In this document: piece after piece, positions 7,059-14,968 of the stretch
Layout: each line of letters starts with the position of its first letter
Position numbering within the stretch: the stretch's first letter is position 1
Assembly (NCBI GenBank): GCA_900540985.1
Contig: UQIC01000009.1
Location: 1-64,000, forward strand
DNA length: 64,000 bases
Direction of reading: 5' to 3'
Source: an uncultured Collinsella sp.
GTDB lineage: Bacteria > Actinomycetota > Coriobacteriia > Coriobacteriales > Coriobacteriaceae
Program-made: the position numbers and the translations under genes
Notes under the pieces: generated by a model
What the model saw: the letters and a program-made list of their open reading frames with translations, nothing else
Database searches by the model: none
What the model was told of the DNA's origin: nothing

Positions 7059-8438
7059 ATGAACACCGAGGAAATTGCGCGCATCGTCGGCGATCAGCGC
7101 ACTTACTTTAAAACGCACGCTACGTTTGATGTTGATGCCCGACGTCGCGCGCTCGTGAGTTTACGCGATGCGGTGCGGGCCCACGAGGCCGATATCGCCC
7201 ATGCGCTCAAGACCGATTTGGGGAAGTCGCATGACGAGGCCTATATGTGCGAGATTGGTACGTCGCTTTCCGAGATTCGACATCAGATCGCTCACGTGGC
7301 TCGGTGGAGTCGTCCACGCCTGCGTCCGTGCGATCTCGCTAACGCCGTGAGCGTGTGCAAAACGCAAGCCGTGCCCTATGGCGTCACACTTATCATGGCT
7401 CCGTGGAACTACCCGTTTTTGCTAACACTCGAGCCGCTCGCCGGCGCCCTTGCCGCGGGCAATACCGTGGTCATCAAGCCGAGTGCCTATGCTCCGGCAT
7501 CGAGCGCGGTGCTCAAGCAAATCTGTGAAGAGGCATTTGATCCGTGCCTGGTGACGGTTGTCGAGGGCGGGCGCGCCGAAAACGAAGCGCTGCTCGATGA
7601 GTGCTGGGACAAGATCTTCTTTACCGGTAGCGTTCCGGTCGGCAAGCTCGTTATGGAGCTCGCGAGCAAAAACCTCACGCCCGTGACGCTTGAGCTGGGC
7701 GGCAAGAGCCCCTGCATCGTGGATGCGACGGCAAACTTGAAGGTCGCGGCACGGCGTATCGCCTTTGGCAAATGGCTCAACGTGGGGCAGACCTGCGTGG
7801 CGCCCGACTACCTGCTGGTCGATACGCGCGTGCACGACGAGCTGCTGGGCCTCATCAAGGAAGAGGTCCGCCGTATGTTTGGCGAGCATCCGCTCGATAA
7901 CGAGGATTACGGGCATATCGTCAACGCCAAGCATTTTGCGCGCGTGCGCGGGCTGATCGATCCCGATAAGGTCGTGCTTGGAGGCACCGCGCGGGAGACT
8001 TCGCTGAAGATCGAGCCGACGATTTTGGACGGCGTGACCCCCGATGACGCCGTGATGCAGGAGGAGATCTTCGGTCCCATCTTGCCGGTGCTGACGTTTG
8101 AGAGCCTAGACGAGGCCGAAGCGTTTATTACGGATCGTCCGACGCCGCTGGCCCTGTATATCTTTAGTCAGGATCGCGCAGTTCAGCAGCGCTTCGTGCG
8201 TTACGTGCCCTTTGGCGGTGGCTGTGTCAACGACACGATCATGCACTTGGCTACGAGCCATATGGGCTTTGGCGGCATGGGCGCGAGCGGTATGGGGCAG
8301 TACCATGGACGCGAGAGCTTCGATACGTTTAGCCACAAGAAGAGTATCGTGAACAAGGCAACTTGGCTGGACGTGCCGTTTCGGTATGCGCCCTACGCAA
8401 GCTGGAAGCACAAGTTCGTGCGCATGTTTGTGCATTAG
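7059..8438 (+). CDS. Aldehyde dehydrogenase (class 3-like)
   Basis: A 459-residue NAD(P)-dependent aldehyde dehydrogenase that oxidises an aldehyde to its acid. Visible motifs are MAPWNYPFLL, the nucleotide-site FTGSVPVGK, the general base Glu in LELGGKSPC, the catalytic Cys in GQTCVAPDY, and EEIFGPILPVL. Its N-terminal extent and short length match the class 3 and coniferyl-aldehyde type rather than the longer class 1/2. AGGAGG overlaps the stop of the preceding alcohol dehydrogenase, so the two are cotranscribed and presumably share redox control. There is no C-terminal membrane anchor. Confidence 0.9.
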   Translation: MNTEEIARIVGDQRTYFKTHATFDVDARRRALVSLRDAVRAHEADIAHALKTDLGKSHDEAYMCEIGTSLSEIRHQIAHVARWSRPRLRPCDLANAVSVCKTQAVPYGVTLIMAPWNYPFLLTLEPLAGALAAGNTVVIKPSAYAPASSAVLKQICEEAFDPCLVTVVEGGRAENEALLDECWDKIFFTGSVPVGKLVMELASKNLTPVTLELGGKSPCIVDATANLKVAARRIAFGKWLNVGQTCVAPDYLLVDTRVHDELLGLIKEEVRRMFGEHPLDNEDYGHIVNAKHFARVRGLIDPDKVVLGGTARETSLKIEPTILDGVTPDDAVMQEEIFGPILPVLTFESLDEAEAFITDRPTPLALYIFSQDRAVQQRFVRYVPFGGGCVNDTIMHLATSHMGFGGMGASGMGQYHGRESFDTFSHKKSIVNKATWLDVPFRYAPYASWKHKFVRMFVH

Positions 8439-8446
8439 AAAAGGGC

Positions 8447-8480
8447 GCAGGTAATACGAACAAGTGTTCCTATTACCTGC
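8447..8480 (+). terminator. 34-bp near-perfect palindrome after the dehydrogenase pair; probable terminator
   Basis: GCAGGTAATA and TATTACCTGC flank an inner GAACA/TGTTC pairing, so almost all of the 34 bases can form one hairpin. ATTTTG follows on the plus strand. It lies 9 bases after the aldehyde dehydrogenase stop. Confidence 0.6.
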
Positions 8481-8543
8481 ATTTTGCGTTAGACTACTGT
8501 TATGGAGCACGGATGGGCCAACTCCCTTTAGAAGGGATTTGGT

Positions 8544-8627
8544 ATGAACGTAAGCGATGTTATTTCGTTATTGGCGTTGTTGATTGCGGCTATCGAACTC
8601 GGTCTGTTTATCGGCCGAATGAAATAG
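8544..8627 (+). CDS. 27-residue hydrophobic peptide, holin-like type I toxin candidate
   Basis: The short frame starts at an ATG 9 bases after GAAGGG and encodes one predicted transmembrane helix (SLLALLIAAIELGLFIG) ending in the basic tail RMK. Small single-helix peptides of this size and plan, followed by a GC-rich tail and a non-coding stretch, occur as putative holin-like type I toxins in gut bacteria, where an antisense RNA is the antitoxin. Here 236 non-coding bases follow. The function is an inference; it could also be a small membrane protein without toxicity, or not translated. Confidence 0.5.
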   Translation: MNVSDVISLLALLIAAIELGLFIGRMK

Positions 8628-8863
8628 CCGCCCCCGCGTAAGCGAAGACGGCCACTTCTCACGATGAAAACGTGTATCGGAGTTGGCAAGACCCGCGGCA
8701 ACGAGTGCCATCCGTGTTCCTATCTTATCTGCAAGCGTTCTGTCGCGCAAGCGTTGAGGCAAACGATTGAAGGACGCAGACAGGATGTATTTGTGTCCGC
8801 ACGGGACCGTAGACTTCTCAATAAGGTTACACACCGGTTTATCCGGCCGTTAGGGGAGTTGCT
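8628..8863. other. Non-coding stretch between the small peptide and the HIRAN gene
   Basis: No supported gene is present in these 236 bases. If the preceding peptide is a type I toxin, an antisense antitoxin RNA would be expected in or near this stretch, but no clear promoter for one was identified. Confidence 0.4.
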
Positions 8864-9190
8864 ATGTACGAGCCTTCACGTGTTCTTCTGTCGTTTCACA
8901 TCGCAGGATTTCAATATGCCGACGGCGCTTTGGTCCTAGGCGATCTTAAAGCGGGCGATAAACTGACGCTGTGTGCCGAGCGCGATAATCCCCATGACCC
9001 CGAGGCAGTTGCGATCTACTATGGCAAGACCAAACTTGGCTACGTTCCGGGAAACGAGGTCGGCCCACTGTCCCTGATGATGTATTACGGCCACGAGGAC
9101 GTATTTGAGGCCCGTGTGCAACAGGTTGCTCCCGAGCGCAGCCCGTGGCATCAGGTGCGCGTTGGGCTCTATGTGGTGGATGCTCGCTAG
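8864..9190 (+). CDS. Stand-alone HIRAN-domain protein
   Basis: All 108 residues fit one HIRAN domain: the opening strand FHIAGFQYADG, then LKAGDKLTLCAERDNPHDPE and VAIYYGKTKLGYVPGNE, the characteristic block of the family. In Rad5/HLTF proteins HIRAN binds 3' DNA ends; bacterial single-domain versions are often near nucleases or helicases. GGGGAG precedes the ATG. The next small gene begins 18 bases downstream, suggesting a short operon. The cellular role in this organism is not known. Confidence 0.85.
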   Translation: MYEPSRVLLSFHIAGFQYADGALVLGDLKAGDKLTLCAERDNPHDPEAVAIYYGKTKLGYVPGNEVGPLSLMMYYGHEDVFEARVQQVAPERSPWHQVRVGLYVVDAR

Positions 9191-9208
9191 TCGGCAATGG
9201 AGGCTGCC

Positions 9209-9388
9209 ATGTTTGATGACGATGACCTGTTCGATCTGACAGATGATCCGTTTGAGTGGGATATGCTACTCGATGATGATGAGTTGGAGCAGGACCGTAG
9301 GAAACGGCAGGACAAGAAAACTCAGAGTGACGCTTCGAAAAAGCGAGACAAGCGCCGCCGCGGACTGTTCGGTGGGCTCTTTGGATAA
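9209..9388 (+). CDS. Small bipolar (acidic then basic) hypothetical protein
   Basis: The product has 59 residues. The first 30 are very acidic (FDDDDLFDLTDDPFEWD, LLDDDELEQD) and the second half is strongly basic (RRKRQDKKTQ, KKRDKRRRG), ending in GLFGGLFG. No known domain is recognised; it looks disordered. The ATG at 9209 follows GGAGG, preferred to an ATG at 9197. It lies just after the HIRAN gene and is probably cotranscribed with it. Confidence 0.6.
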   Translation: MFDDDDLFDLTDDPFEWDMLLDDDELEQDRRKRQDKKTQSDASKKRDKRRRGLFGGLFG

Positions 9389-9454
9389 CCGCCGCATCGC
9401 TACGTCTGTATACTTAGCACGAGTTGAACACGTTGCGAAATGAGGACATAGACG

Positions 9455-10000
9455 ATGATGTGGTTTACCGCCGACCTGCACCTGGGCGATACGAATATCT
9501 TGCACGATATGGATCGGCCGTTTGATTCGGTCGAGGAGATGAACCGCAAGGTCATCGATGCCGTCAATGAGTGCGTAGCGGCGGACGACCGTCTCTATAT
9601 CTTGGGAGACTTTACCTATCGTTTGCCCCTGGCGGAGGCGGTGCGCCTGCGCGAGCGTATCGAATGTCAGAACGTGACGCTCATTCGTGGTAACCATGAC
9701 GGCGACTGGGAAGATCCCGACGTACCGCAGATTTGGGAAGACGTGCGCGATTACCTGGAGATTGCTCCCGGCTATGCCAAGGGCCATCGACTGGTGTTGA
9801 GCCATTATCCCATGCTCAGCTGGAATGGCAAGGCGCGTGGCGCCATCATGCTGCACGGGCATATCCACAGTAGGGGAGACCGCACCAACGCGCGCAACCG
9901 CGATCGCGAGCGCCCTATCTTTCGCTACGATGTCGGTCTCGATGCCAACGAGTACAAGCCCGTAAGCCGCGATCAGATTCTTAGCTTCTTTGGGTTATAG
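9455..10000 (+). CDS. Calcineurin-like metallophosphoesterase
   Basis: A 181-residue single-domain phosphoesterase with the metal-binding motifs in order: TADLHLGD (DxH), YILGDFT (GD), IRGNHDGDW (GNHD), VLSHYPML (H) and LHGHIHS (GHxH). It probably hydrolyses a phosphomonoester or phosphodiester in the cytosol; the substrate cannot be told. Length and motif spacing match the short bacterial class often annotated as a phosphoesterase or 2',3'-cyclic phosphodiesterase. GAGG lies upstream of the ATG. It follows the HIRAN and small acidic genes on the same strand after a 66-base gap. Confidence 0.88.
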   Translation: MMWFTADLHLGDTNILHDMDRPFDSVEEMNRKVIDAVNECVAADDRLYILGDFTYRLPLAEAVRLRERIECQNVTLIRGNHDGDWEDPDVPQIWEDVRDYLEIAPGYAKGHRLVLSHYPMLSWNGKARGAIMLHGHIHSRGDRTNARNRDRERPIFRYDVGLDANEYKPVSRDQILSFFGL

Positions 10001-10053
10001 GGCGCCAGAACCACCACAAAGGGGACAGGCACCTTTGTGGTGGTTCTGGCGCC
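10001..10053. repeat. Perfect 22-bp inverted repeat around GGGGACAGG
   Basis: The arms at 10001-10022 and 10032-10053 are perfect complements with a 9-base loop. AAAGGGGACAGGCACCTTT spans the arm-loop junction. The dyad begins right after the phosphoesterase stop codon and could fold in its transcript. The AGGGGACAGG string is typical of REP-like elements; a related one is at 24123-24155. Confidence 0.85.
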
Positions 10054-10140
10054 GTTGCCATTATGGCGGCGGCGCCTTTTTTGTCCGTGCGGCGCGGTAG
10101 AGTGTAGGCGGTTGAAATTTGCGTCCATCGAGGAGCTGCT

Positions 10141-11898
10141 ATGAACGAGATCAAGTGCCCGCATTGCGGCGAAGTGTTTAAGGTCGATGCGTCTGGCTAT
10201 GCGGATATCGTCAAGCAAGTACGCGATGCCGAGTTTTCGCGCGACCTGGATGAGCGTGTGAAGGCAGTCCAGCGCGAGGGCGAGCAGGCGCTGGAGCTTG
10301 AGCGTTCGCGTTCGGCGTCTGCCCTGCAGGAGGCGGAGTCTCAACGCGACGCTCAGCTTGTCGAGCAGAAGAACGCTGCGGCGCAGGAGTTGGCACAAGA
10401 GGTTGCCAAGCGCGATGCCGAGCTTGCCGAGCTGCGCGCCAAGCTCGAGGGCGCTGCCGCAGAGCGCGAGAGTGCAAGCCAGCGCGCGGCGGTTGAGGCC
10501 CGCGCCGATGCTCAAAAGGAGAATGCCGAGCTGCAGCGCGAGATCGACAACTTGCGTGCGCAGCTGGGGCGCAAGGATGACGAAGCCAAACTCGCCGAGG
10601 CGGCGGCACGCAATGCGACTCAAAATGACCTCGCCGCGCGCGATGCTCAGATTGCGGGGTTGCAGGCAAAGCTTGCCGCCGCAGATAAGGCTCAAGAAAT
10701 GGCACTCGCAACTGCTGCGGCCGAGGCGCAGCGTAAGCTCGAGGCTGCGCAAAACGAAGCGAATCGTAAGCTTTCCGATTACCAGACAGAAGTGCGTGAG
10801 AAGTTCTCGAATGCTAAGACTCAGTCCGAGCGCGAGGCCGAGGGCCTTCGTGCACAGCTTCGTGAGCAAGAACTTTCTGCAAAAATGGAGCTGTCGAAGG
10901 CGGTCGCCGCGGCGGAGCGAGAGCGCGATGAGGCGCGTGCCAAACTGACGAGCGAGCTGGCGGTGCGCGATTCTCGCGAGGAACAGGTCAAGGCGGCACA
11001 CGAGCTCGAGCTTGCGCAGGCCAAGCGCGCGAGCGATGACCTGATTCGCTACAAGGACGAAGAGATTGAGCGCCTTAAGGACATGAAGGTCCGCCTGTCC
11101 ACCAAGATGGTGGGCGAGTCGCTCGAGCAGCACTGCGAGACCGAGTTTAACCGTCTGCGCATGACGGCGTTTCCTAACGCGTACTTCGAGAAAGATAACG
11201 ATGCGTCCGAGGGCACCAAGGGCGACTTTATCTTCCGCGAGTGCGACGCGAGCGGCAACGAGGTCATTTCGATTATGTTCGAGATGAAAAACGAGAACGA
11301 CGAGACTGCGATCAAGCATAAAAACGAGGACTTCTTTAAGAAACTCGATCACGATCGTCGCCAGAAAGGCTGTGAGTACGCGGTGCTCTGCACGTTGCTC
11401 GAACCCGAGAGCGAGCTTTACAACGCCGGCATCGTGGACGTGAGCTATCGCTACGAGAAGATGTACGTGATTCGCCCACAGTTCTTTATTCCCATGATCA
11501 CGCTTCTTCGCAACGCCGCCATGGGTTCGCTGCGCTATAAGCAGGAACTGGCGGAGTACAAACAGCAGAATATCGACGTCACGAACTTCGAAGCCAAGAT
11601 GGAGAAGTTCAAGAATGATTTCGGTCGCAACTACGAGATCGCGAGCCGCAAGTTCCAAACGGCGATCGAGGAGATCGACAAGACGATTAGCCATCTGCAG
11701 AAAACCAAGGAGGCGTTGCTGTCCTCCGAGAACAATCTGCGCCTAGCCAACAAGAAGGCGGACGATCTTACCATTCGCAAGCTCACGTGGGGCAACAAGA
11801 CCATGAAGGCCGCGTTTGACGAGGCGCGCGGGGCTGCGACAGAGACAAACGATGAGCCAGCCGAGGCGGATTCGTATGAGGTCGAGGGTGCCGAGTAA
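10141..11898 (+). CDS. DUF2130-domain protein with long coiled coil
   Basis: The 585-residue product opens with a zinc-ribbon-like segment (CPHCGEVF), continues with about 300 residues of heptad-rich, Ala/Glu/Arg-rich coiled coil, and ends with the DUF2130 region from about residue 330. Landmarks of that domain are GTKGDFIF, MFEMKNEND, KNEDFFKKLDHDR and YAVLCTLLEP, a pattern compatible with a PD-(D/E)XK nuclease fold (Asp, then Glu-x-Lys). The family's function is unresolved; a DNA-related role is inferred from the fold. GAGGAG precedes the ATG. It converges on a helicase gene across a shared bidirectional terminator. Confidence 0.88.
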   Translation: MNEIKCPHCGEVFKVDASGYADIVKQVRDAEFSRDLDERVKAVQREGEQALELERSRSASALQEAESQRDAQLVEQKNAAAQELAQEVAKRDAELAELRAKLEGAAAERESASQRAAVEARADAQKENAELQREIDNLRAQLGRKDDEAKLAEAAARNATQNDLAARDAQIAGLQAKLAAADKAQEMALATAAAEAQRKLEAAQNEANRKLSDYQTEVREKFSNAKTQSEREAEGLRAQLREQELSAKMELSKAVAAAERERDEARAKLTSELAVRDSREEQVKAAHELELAQAKRASDDLIRYKDEEIERLKDMKVRLSTKMVGESLEQHCETEFNRLRMTAFPNAYFEKDNDASEGTKGDFIFRECDASGNEVISIMFEMKNENDETAIKHKNEDFFKKLDHDRRQKGCEYAVLCTLLEPESELYNAGIVDVSYRYEKMYVIRPQFFIPMITLLRNAAMGSLRYKQELAEYKQQNIDVTNFEAKMEKFKNDFGRNYEIASRKFQTAIEEIDKTISHLQKTKEALLSSENNLRLANKKADDLTIRKLTWGNKTMKAAFDEARGAATETNDEPAEADSYEVEGAE

Positions 11899-11918
11899 GG
11901 CATAGCGTATAGCGCAAA

Positions 11919-11954
11919 AGCGGGGCCGCTGGCTATATTGCCAGCGGCCCCGCT
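11919..11954. terminator. Bidirectional Rho-independent terminator
   Basis: A 15-bp perfect GC-rich stem (AGCGGGGCCGCTGGC and its complement) with a 6-base loop lies between the converging DUF2130 and helicase genes. AAAA precedes it and TT plus ATTT follow. Confidence 0.8.
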
Positions 11955-11977
11955 TCATTTCGTTCCAGTATGTTCGG

Positions 11978-14659
11978 CTAGTCCTCGAGCAGGTCCTCGA
12001 TAAAGCCGACGCGGTATTTTTTGAAGATGACCTCGCCGCCGTCTTGCGTGGCGTCCAGATCGACATCGCCCATGATGCCAAAATCGTGGTCGCCATCCTC
12101 GTCGGCAAAGATCTGGTGCACGTGCCATACGTGCGCGGTCTTCTCGTCGGACTCGTCAATGGAAAACATCGCGGCGCTGCGGGCATCTCCGTCGGTGAGG
12201 ATTTCCTCGTGCTGCTCGTGGTAAGCGTCGAGTGCTTTTTGCCAGCGGATCTCGCTCATACCCCAGTCGTCGTCGAGCTCGCCCAGGTCGCGAACGTGCT
12301 CGCGGGCGGCAAGGGTCACGCGGCGGAAGAGCGCGTTGCGCACCAATAGCGTGCAGCCGCGACGGTCCGCCACGACCTCGTCGATGCCCTGCGGCGGCGC
12401 AGCATCGAGGGCTGCCGGGTTGCCGGCGTTCTCCCACTCATCCACCAGGCTCGAGTCCACCGAGCGCACCACAAAGCCCAGCCACGAGATAATGTCGCGC
12501 AGGCGCTCGTCGCGCTTCTCGATGGGCACGGTGCGGTCGAGTGAACGGTAGGCCTCTGCTAGGTAGCGCAGCAAAATGCCCTCGGAGCGGGCGATGCCGA
12601 GCTTTTGAATGTAACCCTTAAAATCGCTCGCGCTTTCCAGCATATCGCGCAGGACGCTCTTGGGAGAGAGCTGGTAGTCGTTTGCCCAGGGCACTTCCTG
12701 GCAGTACTTGTCAAAGGCGGCGTCGAGCAAATCCTCGAGCGGCTTTTCGTAGGTGACATCCTGGATGCGCTCCAGGCGTTCCTCATAATCGACGCCGTCA
12801 GCCTTCATTTCGGCCATCGCGCGGTCGCGCGCGGCGCGCTCCTGTGCGCGCAATACCTGCTTGGGATCCTCGAGCGTTGCCTCGACCATCGAGATCAGAT
12901 CCATGGTATAGGTCTCGCTCTCGGGGTCGAGCAGCTCCAACGCGGCAAGCAAGAACGGCGAGAGCGGCTGATCGAGTGCGAAGTCCTCGGGCAGATCGAC
13001 CGTCAGCGCGTAGTCGATGTCCGGCGCGGCGTCAGCCGGAGCGTCGGGCGCGGGCGGCACCTCGGTGCGAACGACGACGCCGGAATCGATGAGTGTGGCG
13101 AAGATTTCGTCGGCGCGAACCTCGAGCTTGGCCTTTTCCTCGGGAGTCTGCAGGCTCGTTTCGATGAGGTCGTGTACGCGGGCTCGGGCATCGCCGCCCT
13201 GCTCGACCACGCTAATCACCATGGAGTGTGTGATGCGAAGGCGCGGCTTGAGCGTCTCGGGCTGCGTCTCGATCAGGCGCTCAAAGGTCTGCTTGTTCCA
13301 GGTGACAAAGCCCTCGGGGGCCTTTTTCTTTTTAATCTTGCGGAGCTTCTTGGGGTCGTCGCCCGCCTTGGCCATGAGCTTAGCGTTCTCGATCTCGTAC
13401 TCCGGGGCCTCGGCGATGACCATGCCCTCGGTATCGAAGCCCGAACGGCCGGCGCGACCAGCGATCTGATGGAACTCACGGGCGCGCAGGCGACGCATCT
13501 TGTAGCCGTCGAACTTGGTGAGCGCGGTGAGCACCACGGTGTGGATGGGCACGTTGATGCCGACGCCGAGCGTATCGGTACCGCAGATGACGGGCAGCAG
13601 GCCCTGCTGCGCCAAGCGCTCGACCAGCAGGCGATAGCGCGGCAACATGCCAGCATGGTGCACGCCGACGCCGCATCCAAGCAGGCGTTTGAGAATCTTA
13701 CCAAAGGCCGTCGAGAAGCTCGTGCCCTTGGCCGCCTCTTTGATGGCCTCGCGCTGCTCCTTGCTGGCGATGCCAAAATTGGCGAGCGACTGTGCCGTCG
13801 CAAGGGCGGCATCCTGGCTAAAGTGCACGATATAGAGCGGGGCCTCGCCGCGGCGCATAGCGAGCTCGACGGTGCCCTCGAGGGAGGTCGTCACATAGTC
13901 GTAGTTCAGCGGAACAGGACGCGGGGCGTCGACAACCAAGTCGCAAGCAGCGCCGGTGTGTTCCTCGAGCGAGGCGGCGATCGCGGTGACATCGCCGAGC
14001 GTGGCGCTCATGAGCATAAACTGCGTGTGGGGCAGGGTGAGCAGCGGCACCTGCCATGCCCAGCCGCGGTCGGGGTCGGCAAAGTAGTGGAACTCGTCCA
14101 TGGCCACGCAGCCCACGTCGGCGCCCTCGCCCTCGCGCAGTGCATCGTTGGCAAGGATTTCGGCCGTGCAGCAGATGACGGGCGCCTTAGTGTTGATGTG
14201 CGTATCGCCGGTGATCATGCCAACGTTATCGCGGCCGAGTACCTGTACCAGATCGAAGAACTTTTCGCTGACCAGAGCCTTGATAGGAGCCGTGTAGTAG
14301 CAGCGCTTGCCCTGTGCCATGCCCATAAAGAGCATGCCCAGCGCGACAAGCGACTTGCCCGATCCGGTCGGTGTTCCCAAAATGACGTGATCGCCGGCGG
14401 CCAGGTCCATGAGGGCTTCTTCTTGGTGATCCCACAGCTCAATGCCGCGATCGCTCGTCCATTCAAAGAAGCGTTCGAAGGCCTGATCGGACGTGAGCCA
14501 TGGTTCGGGCTCGCTGCCGTCCTCGGGCTCCCACCAGGTGGGGGAGAGCGCGCCGAGCGAGCCGAATTCGGCTTCGGTTCCCGTGCCGCCCGAGAATGAG
14601 CTGGCGGCCCCGGCGCCGGAGATGGTGCTGGCGGCGGTATCTGTCGTGGTCTGTGCCAT
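11978..14659 (-). CDS. DEAD/DEAH-box helicase with DUF3516-type C-terminal region
   Basis: An 893-residue superfamily II helicase related to the actinobacterial Ski2/HelY-like group. After a low-complexity N-terminus, the motifs appear in order: GTPTGSGKS (about 95-103), AMDEFHYFADPDRGWAW (DEFH box), LMSATLGD, HHAGMLPRYR, GTDTLGVGINVP and QIAGRAGRSGFD. The C-terminal half, with no further motif recognised, corresponds to the DUF3516 region found in this group. RNA unwinding or processing is likely but not shown. The ATG at 14659 is the likely start; no close partner gene is cotranscribed. Confidence 0.9.
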   Translation of the reverse strand: MAQTTTDTAASTISGAGAASSFSGGTGTEAEFGSLGALSPTWWEPEDGSEPEPWLTSDQAFERFFEWTSDRGIELWDHQEEALMDLAAGDHVILGTPTGSGKSLVALGMLFMGMAQGKRCYYTAPIKALVSEKFFDLVQVLGRDNVGMITGDTHINTKAPVICCTAEILANDALREGEGADVGCVAMDEFHYFADPDRGWAWQVPLLTLPHTQFMLMSATLGDVTAIAASLEEHTGAACDLVVDAPRPVPLNYDYVTTSLEGTVELAMRRGEAPLYIVHFSQDAALATAQSLANFGIASKEQREAIKEAAKGTSFSTAFGKILKRLLGCGVGVHHAGMLPRYRLLVERLAQQGLLPVICGTDTLGVGINVPIHTVVLTALTKFDGYKMRRLRAREFHQIAGRAGRSGFDTEGMVIAEAPEYEIENAKLMAKAGDDPKKLRKIKKKKAPEGFVTWNKQTFERLIETQPETLKPRLRITHSMVISVVEQGGDARARVHDLIETSLQTPEEKAKLEVRADEIFATLIDSGVVVRTEVPPAPDAPADAAPDIDYALTVDLPEDFALDQPLSPFLLAALELLDPESETYTMDLISMVEATLEDPKQVLRAQERAARDRAMAEMKADGVDYEERLERIQDVTYEKPLEDLLDAAFDKYCQEVPWANDYQLSPKSVLRDMLESASDFKGYIQKLGIARSEGILLRYLAEAYRSLDRTVPIEKRDERLRDIISWLGFVVRSVDSSLVDEWENAGNPAALDAAPPQGIDEVVADRRGCTLLVRNALFRRVTLAAREHVRDLGELDDDWGMSEIRWQKALDAYHEQHEEILTDGDARSAAMFSIDESDEKTAHVWHVHQIFADEDGDHDFGIMGDVDLDATQDGGEVIFKKYRVGFIEDLLED

Positions 14660-14782
14660 GTGTTTGCTTTCTCTCGCGATTGTCCGCCAACTATTATGGC
14701 GTAGCGTCGGCGCGGGGCGCCAGCGCGCGAGAAAATGCAGGAAATGGGCGTTCTGCCCAGCCGTTTAGTGTAGTCGCTAGCT

Positions 14783-14901
14783 AAGTGAGTAGACTTTTTG
14801 CAATGTCGCGAGCACATAGCTTTTGCGCAAGGGTTCTACCTGCGGTTTTAGTTTTCGCTATGCGGGATGTGCTTGGCTATTGCAAAAAAGTCTACTCACT
14901 T
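14783..14901. repeat. 119-bp imperfect palindrome, copy 3
   Basis: The ends are identical to copies 1 and 2, and the centre has the same CTACCTGCGGTTTTA. The interior sequence differs, yet the equivalent positions still pair: GAGCACAT with ATGTGCTT, and TTGCAA near each end. It lies between the 3' end of trmB and the 5' end of the helicase gene. Confidence 0.9.
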
Positions 14902-14968
14902 AGGCTTGAGGGCCGTTCGCTGGTGCCTATTTGCGCTTGTTTACTGACGCCGCGACCATCAGAAGCCC

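Noticed and set aside
9973..11694. A 573-codon minus-strand frame opposite the DUF2130 gene
   Set aside because: Leu/Arg-rich antisense of a coiled-coil gene; covers the inverted repeat at 10001 and has no start signal.
12605..14599. A 664-codon open frame on the plus strand opposite the DUF3516 helicase
   Set aside because: Same cause: the third-position GC bias of the helicase gene leaves the opposite frame open. No domain or ribosome-binding site supports it.
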